From NCBI GenBank assembly GCA_019055375.1, contig JAHQIW010000099.1, positions 1-64,000 of the forward strand: a DNA stretch of 64,000 nt, in the 5' to 3' direction. The position numbers and the translations under genes are program-made. The notes beneath the pieces were generated by a model. It was given only the letters and a program-made list of their open reading frames with translations. It was not told the origin of the DNA and made no database searches. Source of the DNA: Parelaphostrongylus tenuis (lineage: Eukaryota > Nematoda > Chromadorea > Rhabditida > Metastrongylidae). Below, one piece after another: positions 10,701-20,169 of this stretch (the first letter of the stretch is position 1; each line of letters opens with the position of its first letter).

Positions 10701-13700
10701 ACAGAGCGTTGTACACTCGATTGTTCTTGGCTAGTGTTCTAATATATCATATCTTTCGTTTCAGTGTTTCTCTTGAGACCATAATCGAAACGCGTGCATC
10801 GGGCTTTGTAAGTCAGCCCTCCTTAATAGACCACTGACAAGAGTGGCTCAAGAAATAATTACCAGGCATAATGAAGTTTTAGCTGTGGTCTTAAGAAAAT
10901 AATCGAAACGAAAGATATGAATGAAAGTACTTAGTTTCTGTCCTTTGTTCGACAAATCAATTCCTATGATCTTCGGATTAACTGATACAGGATTTCCGCA
11001 GATTTCTTCTGTTTGAACAGCTTGTTGAATCTTTGATCAATAGCAGCAGATACGAATTTAGTTCAATGCAAACGCAGTCTACCGATAGTTCACCACCTAG
11101 CGATGTGACGCTGACAGAAGCTGAAGCTTCCGACCAAAACGGCGAAGGTAATTGTTTGCCAATTTTATGAGGTTTTTCGGTGCTTTTCTCTTATCCGTAC
11201 CCATATTCAAAAATGACGTATTCTCATTATTTTTGGCATTTCAGTACTCATTCAATAGTTTAAATCTCGAGAATTTGAACGATTACTGTTTTCTTAAATG
11301 GCCTTTATAATGCGCTTTCACAGTAAAAGTAAAGTTCTTTTCACACTCAAGATTTTTTCACTGGATAAAGCTTTTCTTTCAAACCTTTACCAGTCATTTT
11401 ATAGCGCAAATCTCGACAATTTCAGTGGTATACTAGCTTTTTGAGAAGAATTTCTGGGTGCGCTACAGTAGCCAAGTAATGATTGGATTTCGCAACACAC
11501 CGCGTTATTTGCAGAATAACGGTTAATTGCGGAACTCAATCTTCTTTGGGCTGCTACAGCGCCCTACAAAATTTTTTTCTCAAACCTAGTGTATTATGAA
11601 AATCGTTGAGATTTGAGCTATCGAATGATTGCTGAAAGTCATAAGGAAAGAGATTTGTTCACCAAAAATGCTCAAATATGAAACATATTTTTAGTTTTTA
11701 CTGTGACAATTTTCGAGATTTGAATTATCGAATGGTTATTACTAGCGCCATGGCTTAATGTCAATATTGCGAGAATTCATCCACATGTCACTGCAAGGTA
11801 TGCAAACCGCAACTGAAGTGCAATTTCAATTTCAGTGTTTCAGCGTTGTGAGGAGTTCTTTTGGAAAACTAGCAGCACTATAAATTCGTTGAAATTTGTG
11901 CTGTCGAGCAATTGCTGAATTTTTCAGGGAAAGCTTTGCTCAGTGAGAGACGCCTCACCGTGCAATGAAATTTTATCTCTACATTAAAAAAGTGAAATAC
12001 ACAGTTCAAAGTCTCGAGACTCAAGCGATCGAATGGCTACTGAAATGTCTAGAAAGAGCAAAAATACGTTTTTTCTTGAGTACGGGTGCGGATATAGGGG
12101 AAGTACCGATTTTTCTTCGCTCTGTTGTTCTCTGTATACCTTGGCTTGTACCGGCTGATTTACTCGAATCAAAATCTGTGACATTTCAGGTGATCTTACA
12201 ATAAAACAGGGTAATTTCAACGAAGTGAAGGAGGAACCATCATCAGATCTCATGTCGCCGACGAATTCGTTTTCCAACTCGCAGCAACCACAGGTTCAAA
12301 ATTGGTTCATTCTAGAAAATTTTCCGCGAACCCACGCATTTCAGGATTTTATTACTGGAACGGTTCAATATATACTTTGCCAACTTTGCCCTGAGCAAAC
12401 ACCAGACTTCAAGGTGATGGAAGAGCACTTTTTTCGTGCTCATGTGAACAAGGCATGTAACGGATGAGTTATCCAATTATGTGTCGCTTAGTGATTGTAT
12501 CAGTTTGGAATAGAATAGCACTGTGTTTCCAATCAGTTTAGTTCACGGTTTTTTAGTCCGCTTTTTAGGAAAAAAGAAATTGCGAAGCATGTCCGTCTGA
12601 GGATCAACCAAATCTAATACAGCACATGAAGCGACATACAAACAGGTAATTCGTATATTTGACTGCTTCTTGTGGGAGTATGATCTTGTATATACCCAGT
12701 GATGTGAAGTGCTCTGTGAAAACATTTGCGGCAGCCGGGATTCGAACCCAGATCTCACTCGTTCCGGGAGCTTATGCTAGCCTTGCACCACCGACGCTGG
12801 TGAGATCTGGATTCGAATCCCGGTTGACGTAAATATTTTTCACAGAGCACTCCACATTATTGGGTATATTTTATCTCATGTGATCCGTCATCAAATCGTA
12901 CTTTCAGACCACAAAACTTCCAAAATCCCATAGGTTTTTCTCGACTGTATCACATCCAATGATCTTCAAACATATCGTGTGTTGTTTCGGTTGCTGCCAA
13001 AGAAATTCACATTTTCTGTGAATCTCGTAGAATGCTGGTCAAACAATTCCTTGCAATCGTGAAGATAGCCAAGTTAGGCGTTCTAGTGGAGATGTACATG
13101 AACTACTGGAGGAGGGGGGCAGAGGAGTGTGAGGGGGTAAGGGTCAAATTTCGTCCAGTTATTTGATCACTGAGTAGGGAGTAGGTATATTTTACAAAGG
13201 TTAAAAATCTCACATTTCTATCGTTTGGTTTATTTTATGTAGTCGTTTCTTTTAGGTCGAAATAGCGTAGTGCTTAGTAATGCAGTGTAACAGTAAACGA
13301 GGTGATAAACGATGTACTAGTTAGTCCCTTACCCCCAACATTCTCTTGCATTCAGTCAACTGAACGCCTTAATTTGCTATCTTTAAGATCGCAAGGGGAA
13401 CCGTCTGGATTAGCATTCTACTGCATTCTTGAGTAAACAAATCTCTCAAGCAGCAGCTGAAACCCCCACACGACATGTTTGAAATCATCCGTGGAGTGAC
13501 TGTGATCTCCCTCATTGAGGGGTCTCTGTCCGGGTAGTCGCAAAGGTAGTGACGCCTCCCCAGGTGTGTATAGGAGTATGGAACCGCAAAGAATAGGCGA
13601 CCATGTACCTCCGAGAGACGCAGGTAGATTCATGGCACGGACTATTCTTTCTGCAGCGCCGATCTAACGTATCTTTATTTCTACGACTCAAATTAACCAA

Positions 13701-16700
13701 AACCTGCATTTAAACGGCTGGAAATTATAAGGCGTTTGGAAGTCGCCTCCAAGTAATAGGCTCCTCCTGTCTCTTCGAGAGAAACTGGTAAGATACCCGT
13801 GAGTACTCAGCCCCTATGATCGGAGCTCAGCAATCTGTTCGGTATAAAATACTAAGAACAGTGAAAAAAAAAAGAACGGGCCTCATTCCCTTAACACCTA
13901 AATAGCCAGCGTATGACAGTCTAACGTCTAAAAGGTACGGCAGAGTCAAACGGGACGAGTGTAGAGAGGCTGCCAAATTCTCAAGGCCTAATTAGGCTGC
14001 TGAAATCAAAACGGACTAAAGTGACGATCTGTACCCATAACGCACGAACACTTGCATACTAGTCCTCTATAGAAGATCTATCAATGCAAGCAAGACTAAT
14101 GAACGACGTCATCGACCTGGCTATGGCGATGAGGCGCCACCTATTACATGCTCTCTATGACACCGGAAAAGAACTGTTTATTGGAACATGCCATAGTAGA
14201 GGTGTCGGCAGCGTTGGCGTTTTCGTCGAAACGAGTTTCACCTAGGACATCGATGAATTCGGGCAATTCGCAATGTGGACGGACGACTGTGGTTGAAAAT
14301 ACGCAGCAAAATCAAGTTGACGAGGGGAGAGTCGAAACGTTCTGTATGGACGCTAAAAACACATTTCAAAGAAGACCATCTATTTTCCATTGTTATCATT
14401 GGGGATTTCAAGATGAAACTGGAGCTAAAAGAATGTCCGAAGAACGTCATATTGAAATCCACGGGTCAGAATTAAATGAACAGAATGAGAGGCAGTCTGA
14501 GTTTATCATGATGATAAAAACCATCAATGTAACTCACAATTTTGAAAACTGCACTCCCAGCGGTAGACATGGAAGTCTCCCATTGAAGATTACTGTAACA
14601 GAGTGGACCTCTTCCAAAATGTTTGCATTGAATCAAGCCATTGTCTCCGCGCAACATCTCATTTTTCACAAAGAGCAGAAAAACCGCTTATTTTCATCAG
14701 TTAAAATCCAAACTTCCAACCATCATTAACAACATCGATAGAGAATATGACCGACTTAATCAACATGTTCGCGCTGACGTTATCAGAGCTGAGAGTGCGA
14801 AAGTCACCAAGAGATGTTTGTCATCAGAAAGACTCGAGCTGGTACGCTGACGTGAAATTGCTCTAGCGGCAGGCAACCGACACTTCGAGTTTGAACCAGT
14901 GAAATACTGCTGATGAGCCGTCAAAGAAGATCTTAAAGAGAGAAGAAGTAGTCGTGACCGAATCTGCAGAAGTTGGGAAAAGCGTTCGTAAAGCCATCTG
15001 AAGCTTCGCTAAATACAAGACGAAGATATGCACTCCGACGTTTTGACCCAACAGTTACGGTTTCAGAGAGACGGTGGAGAAAATCATCCACTATTATTAT
15101 TCGGATCCCTTCAGTTGCCGCGTTCTGTTTCCGTCATATGAAATTAAATGGGATGGATTTGTGACTTCCAGTTCTCTTTTCTGAAATCTGACATGCTATT
15201 TCGTCGATGAAGAGTGGAATAATACCTTGTCCAGACAAGATAAGACCAGAGTACTAGAGAGCTTTCCGGCAGTTCTCATTAAGATAGCTGCCTCTGATTC
15301 TGCCTGTTAGAATTCAAGGCAACTAGTCAATGAATGACCAGCAAGGCGGCGTTTGCTCAAAAAGGAGATCTTCATGAATATGAAGCTGTTGTCTAGTTTG
15401 CTTGCTATAGTTGTCCATAAACTCTTTACTTGAGTAATTCCAAACAGCATAGACATATCACTGAACGATGGACAGCCATATAAATAAGCAAGGTTTCGAA
15501 AAGTATTAAGTACTGTAGACCACATCCGCGCGACAGGAGGACTTATGAGGAAATCTCACGAGAGCACAAGGAATCGCTTTGTCTCACTTTCATCGATCTG
15601 AAGAAGATCTTCTATGCAATTGGAGCAAGCAGCCATAGAAGGTTCTGGAGCAGGGCGCTCTGTTCAGTACGTAAAGATCTTCAGAGGTTTTATAGAGATT
15701 CAACAATCAAAACATTACCATTCTATAGCGATGTTGCTATTGACGTAGGAAGAGGAGTGCAATTAAGCGCTACAAGCTCATCAAATTTATTCTCTTCCAC
15801 CCTTCAGAACAACACGAGAGCATTAAAATTGGATAAGATTGGAGAGAAAACTGACCGACGTAATCACGCCACCTTCGTTTAGCTAATAGTATCGATGCTA
15901 TAGTACCAAGCATCATCTAGGAGGAGCGAATGTAGAGCGATACCAAAATTTTATGTGGAAATATTAGCTTCCAATTAAATCTAGCGAAGACGATATTTAT
16001 GAGGAACGGAAATTTCGTCTATCTATCAAAAATTCATCATGATGAATGACTTAGCTTCAGAGTCGAGCAGGAGGAAGCGAACGGTTTGGGGAACGTTTAA
16101 GAGCAATGGCGATGTCCTGATAGTCCATGCTCACCTTTTCGACACAACTTGTTTTATGGCTCAACATATGCATCAGAAACGTGGTCACCATGCAAGGAGG
16201 GTGAAAGATAATTTGGCATTCGCGAAACCGATTATCTATCAACCCCACCATCCTTCAATAATTCACACTCAATTTTTATAAGCCAGATCTGAAGGTTGAT
16301 GTATGACAGTTTGTTTGTACAGCTGGCATTTCAGCTGTTTCGCCTTCTTCAGAGCTTGGAAAGATCTGTTTGCCCACAACACAGTCTCCCAAACAACTCG
16401 ATCACCTCAGGAAAGTTACCAGACGTGTATTTTAACTGCATCAAGCACGAAACAACGTCCATTACACTCACAGCTTTCTATACGTCATCCACTGAGTTGT
16501 TCAAGTGGAGAACAATCGGTCAGAGATCACATGGACTGATTTAAATTTTTCATATCAAAACATCAGTCATACTCTGTCATGCATGTGTGATTACGAGGCA
16601 ATCCTGCGTTTGTCCACAACGCATCGAGTCTTACATCTCGGTCTCTCACGTTCCTGTGTGAGGCTAGTGAATTCCTTTTGAGACCCACTCCGTGGTGTGT

Positions 16701-17563
16701 CTGTGTCTGTGTTCTTTGCAAACCTAATGGGCATTTAGCCTGATTCAAACATGCCCTATAGGTGTTCTCTTATGCGGGCACACAGTGGCCTACCCGTTTC
16801 GCCAGTGTACTTATTAGCACACGTTATAGAAGAGATTAGGTAAACTCTGCCAGTGCTCATGAAGTCACCGTCTCTATCGTTAAGGCATAGAATGCACCTT
16901 GGCACTATACGTAGAAGGTTGTGTTAGCGGTTGCGAATTAATTGGCATCTCAGATCATACGGTGGTGTTTCAATAATTGTTACCGTTTTCTCTAAGCCCG
17001 CCCATTTCAAACAACATTTGATAACTATACTTTTCTCGTTTGTAAAATAAGACAGGTGTCAGGTGAATGCGAGAAAGTGAATCGAATGCAAGTACTGGGA
17101 TCAGGATAGTGCATTTCGATGGCAGGTTCTATAGAATAAAAATAACAAATTTGTTGGGTAACACGAGTAAGAGAATCGACATTTTTTTACGAATTGCAGG
17201 ACTGAAAATTCTGAATTTAGGATCTATGCTTGTGAATACTGTGGTAAACGTGGCCGATGGAACTACGTCAAAGCACACATCAGAACTCATACTGGAGAAA
17301 AGCCGTTCAACGTATGTCTTTTCAAATCTTCCCTAAATGGCCTCCGTCTATGTCGAGATAACTTTATAGATATCTTTTGATGGCTTAGGTTGTTCTTTCA
17401 GTGTGAAACATGTGGGCGAAGCTTTGCTGATGCTAGTACCCTTCGTCGTCATAATCTTATTCATTCCGGAGAGAAAAAACACAGTTGTCCGATCTGTGGT
17501 AGGAGAATCGCTCGCAAGGATAACGCCAAAACCCACATAAAAAGTCATGGAATCTATTACTAA
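7654..17563 (+). CDS. C2H2 zinc-finger protein gene (8 exons recovered, 5' end missing)
   Basis: Eight exons join in frame through a stop: 7654-7798, 8904-8981, 9042-9178, 11002-11147, 12190-12452, 12569-12645, 17200-17311 and 17402-17563, giving about 372 residues. The first recovered exon starts with the last base of a codon, so at least one exon is missing upstream. The N-terminal part is a charged, probably coiled-coil segment followed by a Ser/Thr-rich acidic linker. The C-terminal half has five C2H2-like fingers, the last three joined by HTGEKP/HSGEK-type linkers. A nuclear DNA-binding role is inferred from the fingers. No specific ortholog was recognised. Two introns are unusual: a GC-AG intron (12453-12568) and a 4.5 kb intron holding an RTE and a PLE relic. 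Confidence 0.8.
7920..8520. repeat. Dispersed A/T-rich repeat family E1 (two adjacent copies)
   Basis: Phrases such as 'gcgctgtagcagcgaaaata', 'acgtttcaca' and 'ccattcgatagct' recur in both orientations here and at 11240-11960, 18790-18910, 19780-19960 and 55300-56090. No coding capacity is seen. It behaves like an abundant non-autonomous element lying in introns. Confidence 0.5.
8585..8720. repeat. tRNA-like segment in intron
   Basis: An A-box-like GTGGCCAGAGTGGATTGG is followed by degenerate sequence, resembling the heads of the other SINE-like repeats in this window. Evidence is limited to this short similarity. Confidence 0.25.
8904..8981 (+). CDS. Zinc-finger gene, coiled-coil exon a
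   Basis: Twenty-six codons between acceptor 'aagatttag' and donor 'gtgagt'. The peptide is Ala/Glu/Lys/Leu-rich (ARYMAEKTIR...) with heptad-like spacing. Confidence 0.75.
9042..9178 (+). CDS. Zinc-finger gene, coiled-coil exon b
   Basis: Acceptor 'cctctag', donor 'gtacgt', separated from the previous exon by a 60-base intron. It continues the helix (AKQKAQEAKWQEKEIELLK) and then turns Ser/Cys-rich. Confidence 0.75.
9718..9805 (+). repeat. tRNA-like SINE family B
   Basis: GCCTCGGTGGTGTAGTGGTA (A box) and gagttcatttctcgcctggg (decayed B box), followed by 'tttttgctttccac' as in other family B copies. It lies in a zinc-finger gene intron. Confidence 0.55.
10130..10330 (+). repeat. tRNA-like SINE family D
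   Basis: The head GGCGTAGTAATTAGAGTGCC...GATGGTTCGATCC resembles A and B boxes, and the downstream 'gaggatagcagc...tgat' tail recurs at 47070-47210. Further, more diverged relatives are at 22500-22640, 24000-24090 and 62400-62560. Confidence 0.4.
10460..10760 (-). mobile_element. Hammerhead-bearing repeat, degenerate copy
   Basis: On the minus strand it aligns with the unit at 37.6-38.15 kb, with the same 'cactctatgtc...acacagagcgt...cactcgattg' body. The ribozyme position (10590-10546) keeps GCCCGA/TCGGGT stem I and CACGTGTA, but the core has changed (CTGACAA, GAAG), so it is probably inactive. Confidence 0.55.
10783..10920 (+). mobile_element. Hammerhead-bearing repeat, inverted partial copy
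   Basis: A plus-orientation fragment that starts inside the ribozyme (CGAAACGCGTGCATCGGGC) and continues with the unit's downstream arm ('agaccactgac...tggctcaa...gtggtctta'). It forms an inverted repeat with 10460-10560. Confidence 0.55.
11002..11147 (+). CDS. Zinc-finger gene, acidic Ser/Thr linker exon
   Basis: Acceptor 'tttccgcag', donor 'gtaatt'. The first base completes an Arg codon with the preceding exon. The peptide is Ser/Thr/Glu-rich (STDSSPPSDVTLTEAEASD) and likely disordered. Confidence 0.75.
11240..11960. repeat. Cluster of family E1 repeats
   Basis: At least three overlapping or adjacent E1-type copies in alternating orientation fill this intron, with 'aatctcgacaattt', 'ctgtgacaattttcgag' and 'ttcgttgaaatttg' variants. 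No exon was found in it. Confidence 0.4.
12190..12452 (+). CDS. Zinc-finger gene, first finger exon with GC donor
   Basis: Acceptor 'acatttcag'. It includes a finger-like CQLC...HFFRAH (C-x2-C-x12-H-x4-H). The only in-phase join to the next exon uses AAG|gcatgt, a GC donor. Continuing the frame adds four codons and then a stop. Confidence 0.75.
12569..12645 (+). CDS. Zinc-finger gene, second finger exon
   Basis: Acceptor 'ctttttag', donor 'gtaatt'. It encodes CEAC...HMKRH, a finger with only 10 residues between the second Cys and the first His. The exon ends two bases into an Arg codon that the exon at 17200 completes. Confidence 0.75.
12691..12868. repeat. Foldback element with tRNA-like arms, family A
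   Basis: The termini 'tatacccagtgatgtgaagt' and their complement near 12868 bracket two facing copies of GGGATTCGAACCCAGATCTC-like sequence. It is a diverged sibling of 6438-6600 and lies in the zinc-finger gene intron. Confidence 0.65.
12869..13390. other. Intronic stretch with partial family C repeat
   Basis: Positions 12985-13090 share 'tagaatgctgg...cttgcaat...gaagatagcc' with the family C tail. Nothing coding was seen in the remainder. Confidence 0.3.
13400..16235 (+). mobile_element. RTE-type non-LTR retrotransposon, near full length, heavily mutated
   Basis: Frame-broken plus-strand similarity runs in order through an APE-like endonuclease (14030-14680: CHSRGVGSVGVFVE, IVIIGDF, SEFIMM), a linker (14735-15200) and reverse transcriptase (15460-16235, with EFSR-like and MMNDL...RRKR segments near 16040-16090). 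Many stops and shifts make it a pseudogene. GC-richer sequence from about 13400 is its likely 5' UTR. The 3' end is lost around 16235, next to a PLE fragment. Assignment rests on matching residues with the intact copy at 26.4-27.6 kb and on knowledge of the family. Confidence 0.7.
16290..17050 (-). mobile_element. Penelope-like element fragment (GIY-YIG end)
   Basis: Minus-strand sequence matches the 3' part of the PLE pair at 40.8-43.9 kb: the tail motif 'ctgaagaaggcgaaacagct', then GIY-YIG coding remnants around 16760-16840 (TGETGRPLCARIREH) and the Cys-rich segment upstream. Stops show it is dead. It lies in the 4.5 kb zinc-finger gene intron. Confidence 0.7.
17200..17311 (+). CDS. Zinc-finger gene, third finger exon
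   Basis: Acceptor 'gaattgcag', donor 'gtatgt'. Encodes YACEYCGKRGRWNYVKAH followed by IRTHTGEKPFN, a classic linker. The finger is one residue shorter than the usual C2H2 spacing. Confidence 0.85.
17402..17563 (+). CDS. Zinc-finger gene, last exon with two fingers and stop
   Basis: Acceptor 'tgttctttcag'. Encodes CETCGRSFADASTLRRH...HSGEKK and CPICGRRIARKDNAKTH...H, both with canonical spacing, then a short tail and TAA. This is the clearest coding evidence for the gene. Confidence 0.9.
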   Translation, partial: CETCGRSFADASTLRRHNLIHSGEKKHSCPICGRRIARKDNAKTHIKSHGIYY

Positions 17564-18780
17564 TGTGAAAAAGCTGCTAAGTTCAAATAATCTGGTTTTT
17601 CAATATATTATGTATATCGTAAATAATCACCAGGTGGTTTTGAAAAGGTTCCCCTCAGCCCAGGCTCATGTGGAGCATCACTTCTTTGGTATTAAGCTGT
17701 GTATTTTCATCACCTTCAATTGATGTAACAACAAAGAAGCTTGTGGGTTCAGCTCAATATGTTCTACTGTATTCAATATTATGAATTTTTTTACAACTTA
17801 GCGCACTCACGGCTACATCTAATTTCTCATGGTGCGCCGATGGGACGACATTTCTGCAAAATTAACCTTATTCTTGAAAACTAGAAATTAGCGAAATGCT
17901 TGCCAAAGTCAACACCGACAAGGCAGCATCCAATCTGCGCATCCTTTCCAAAAGCTATAGTCCCTTAGCGAAAATTAGAAGCTAGCTTAGAAGCTTGTAA
18001 ATTCTTAGTTGGAAAATATTGAGAGGACAGCTTTTACTGGATCGTCTGCAGTTGTAGAGCATAAGCTATAAATTGATAACACGAAGTGTAAGAGAAGACA
18101 TTTGTACAGGAAAACAAGCGATTGGAAAAGAAGTGATGTCTATAGATGTCGTGTTTGTCGCTCTTGTTTCAAGCTATTCTACCAAAATAGACGGGTTTTT
18201 GTTTCTTAGCGTGGACAACACCAGCTTGGAAATAATGATCCGGTGCTATTTTTTCACTTATATTGTGAATTTCGCTTCGTTTGTACTTAATTCCATTGTT
18301 CTGCAGAACTTCTTAGTTTGAAAATGGAGCATTTATCTAAAATCGATATCGTTTGTCGTGCATTTTATCCCATTTCTCTCTGGGTTTTTTTGATGAATTC
18401 AACGAAATTGAAGTTCTTAGTAATGTATTGTCTTCCAAAGATTAGATAATTCCTTCCAATGTTGATTGTACTCGCGGGTAATCAGAAGATTCATTTTTGT
18501 ATGCCTCTGCTCTAGCACTTCTCAATGTTAATCTCTCATATAGATAGCAAAGATATTTCGTTCGAATAAAATCTTGGAAATCGGCTGTTCATCAAGACTG
18601 AAATAAGTCCTCAACTTCTTTACTTCTTCGATTTGTCTATCATTGGCAGATATCCTTGATAACCCTGCGGTATCGCTCACACAAACATGATAAGAGCTGA
18701 AAATATTGCAGTTTTAATAGCATTTCAGGTACTATTCCGTTATCGGGAAGCATTTCTCAACCTTCCTGGAATAAGGCTTT
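17564..18780. other. Intergenic, no supported gene
   Basis: A/T-rich sequence downstream of the zinc-finger stop. No AATAAA was found close to the stop. A short finger-like frame at 17634-17700 is treated as a relic. Confidence 0.4.
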
Positions 18781-19017
18781 TTCCCTTGAACTTTTGGTAA
18801 TCATTTGATAGCCTAAATCTCGGCGATTCTAACAATGTGCTTGTTTTTTGAAAAAACATTTTCAGTGCGCTGTAGCAGCGAAGATAATCTTTCACACTCG
18901 GCGCACAGTTTTTGCTCTGTCAGAATGTGTGATTGCTGTGTAGATGAAATCTTGGAACATTCGCAGCAAATGGCACCAAGGCGACTGAGGTGTCTGGGTT
19001 GTCTTTTGAGCCTCTCA

Positions 19018-19258
19018 GGACCGTGAACCCACGGCCCCTGCATCTCTAACTGGCAAGTGTTGACGGTCTGCTTCCGCCTCCTGTGCATCTCTGACCTTCA
19101 GTGTACCACTGTTAGGCGCAGCAGGCTACGGTTGTGAGACGCTGCAGCGTGGCATTGTTACACGCAACACGATGGGGGTTAGAGATACGAGGAAATGAAG
19201 CAGGCTATCCAGAGTTGTCCAGCTGGAGATGCGGAGACCGTGAGCCCACTGTCTTGAA
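19018..19258. repeat. GC-rich foldback repeat, family F
   Basis: Imperfectly palindromic, with 'gcatctctaac' and 'ggggttagagat' style arms. It shares these arms with the better preserved 20541-20712 element. Confidence 0.5.
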
Positions 19259-19388
19259 AGGGTTACGTGGAAGTCTTCCAATAGTTGTTTGCGAGCATGA
19301 ATTTAGGTGATTCTGAAGCCAAGTTTGATTTTTGAAAAGGTCTTCATAGAGCGGTGGAAGTGCGAAAAGAAGGTTACGATTCGCGCTC

Positions 19389-19421
19389 CTAGGCTTAGGC
19401 TGCTTAGGCTTAGGCCTAGGC
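19389..19421. repeat. Interstitial telomere-type TTAGGC hexamers
   Basis: Three exact TTAGGC hexamers (19395-19400, 19404-19409, 19410-19415) plus two CTAGGC variants (19389-19394, 19416-19421). TTAGGC is the nematode telomere repeat. The array abuts the 3' terminus of an RTE fragment on the minus strand. Confidence 0.75.
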
Positions 19422-19424
19422 TTA

Positions 19425-19680
19425 CTCACCTGTATCACCTGTCGTCCCGTTGATCGTCGAGTGACTCGAGCGGGGACCACCAACTCTTCCAATTTTCCCT
19501 TTCGCGTGCAAGAGTGGCCCGGTGGGTCTTCCTCGCTCAACGGGTCGGTGGTCTCCCTTTAGAGCGCTTGACGTCCCGACGAATCCAGTCGCTAACGGCT
19601 CTCGTCCATCGGTTGTCGTTGAAGCGCATCACGTGTCCGGCCCACCTTATTTTCGATATCCTGGGTCTACTAGGCTTATC
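19425..19680 (-). mobile_element. RTE retrotransposon 3' fragment
   Basis: Reverse complement of the last ~250 bases of the element at 26406-27584, including GHVMRFNDNRWTRAV coding and the terminal 'aggtgatacaggtga' repeat. Identity looks high. One internal deletion of about 60 bases removes the WSDFFTKA segment. Strongly 5'-truncated. Confidence 0.8.
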
Positions 19681-20107
19681 AGTAGGGTTAATTTGGCAAT
19701 ATAGAATCAGATTTGAAAATCTAGGCGTGTAGAACGATAGAGCAAAGTTTGTTCTACTGCAGTAGTAGAGAAAACCTGAATTTCTAAGAAATGGGGAAAA
19801 AAATTTTGAATAAACGAAAGTACACGCGAAAATGCGTGCCGAGTGTGAAACTCAATTTTATTTTTGCCGCTGAAGTGTAATAGAAAGGCCTTTTCAGAAA
19901 TCAAGTTAAGCATTAAAATCACCGAGAATCAACTTGTCGAATGACATATAAAAGTTTGGAAAAAAGGTGGAGAAGGCCTTTTCTTTGAAGGACTGAGAAA
20001 TGAATTGTAATAATAGAATAGTACCCATTTTTATTAGAACTCGTACCATCTATACTGATTTATGCAATTGAGGCAAGTGATTCTGGAGGTGTTTTCTATT
20101 CAAGCAG

Positions 20108-20169
20108 GTTATCACCCACACGATGAATGCGGAATCCGAAAGAGTGATCGCGTTGCTCGACGAAATCAA
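20108..20169 (+). CDS. Coiled-coil gene exon 1 (ATG at 20123)
   Basis: Acceptor 'ttcaagcag', a 15-base leader, then ATG, MNAESERVIALLDEIK. The donor is 'gtaaga'. A short leader directly after an acceptor suggests an SL trans-splice site. Confidence 0.65.

Noticed and set aside
17634..17700. Finger-like frame (FPSAQAHVEHHFFGIK) after a 'caccag' acceptor
   Set aside because: It is downstream of the gene's stop, has no Cys pair and no donor. Probably a duplicated exon relic at most.
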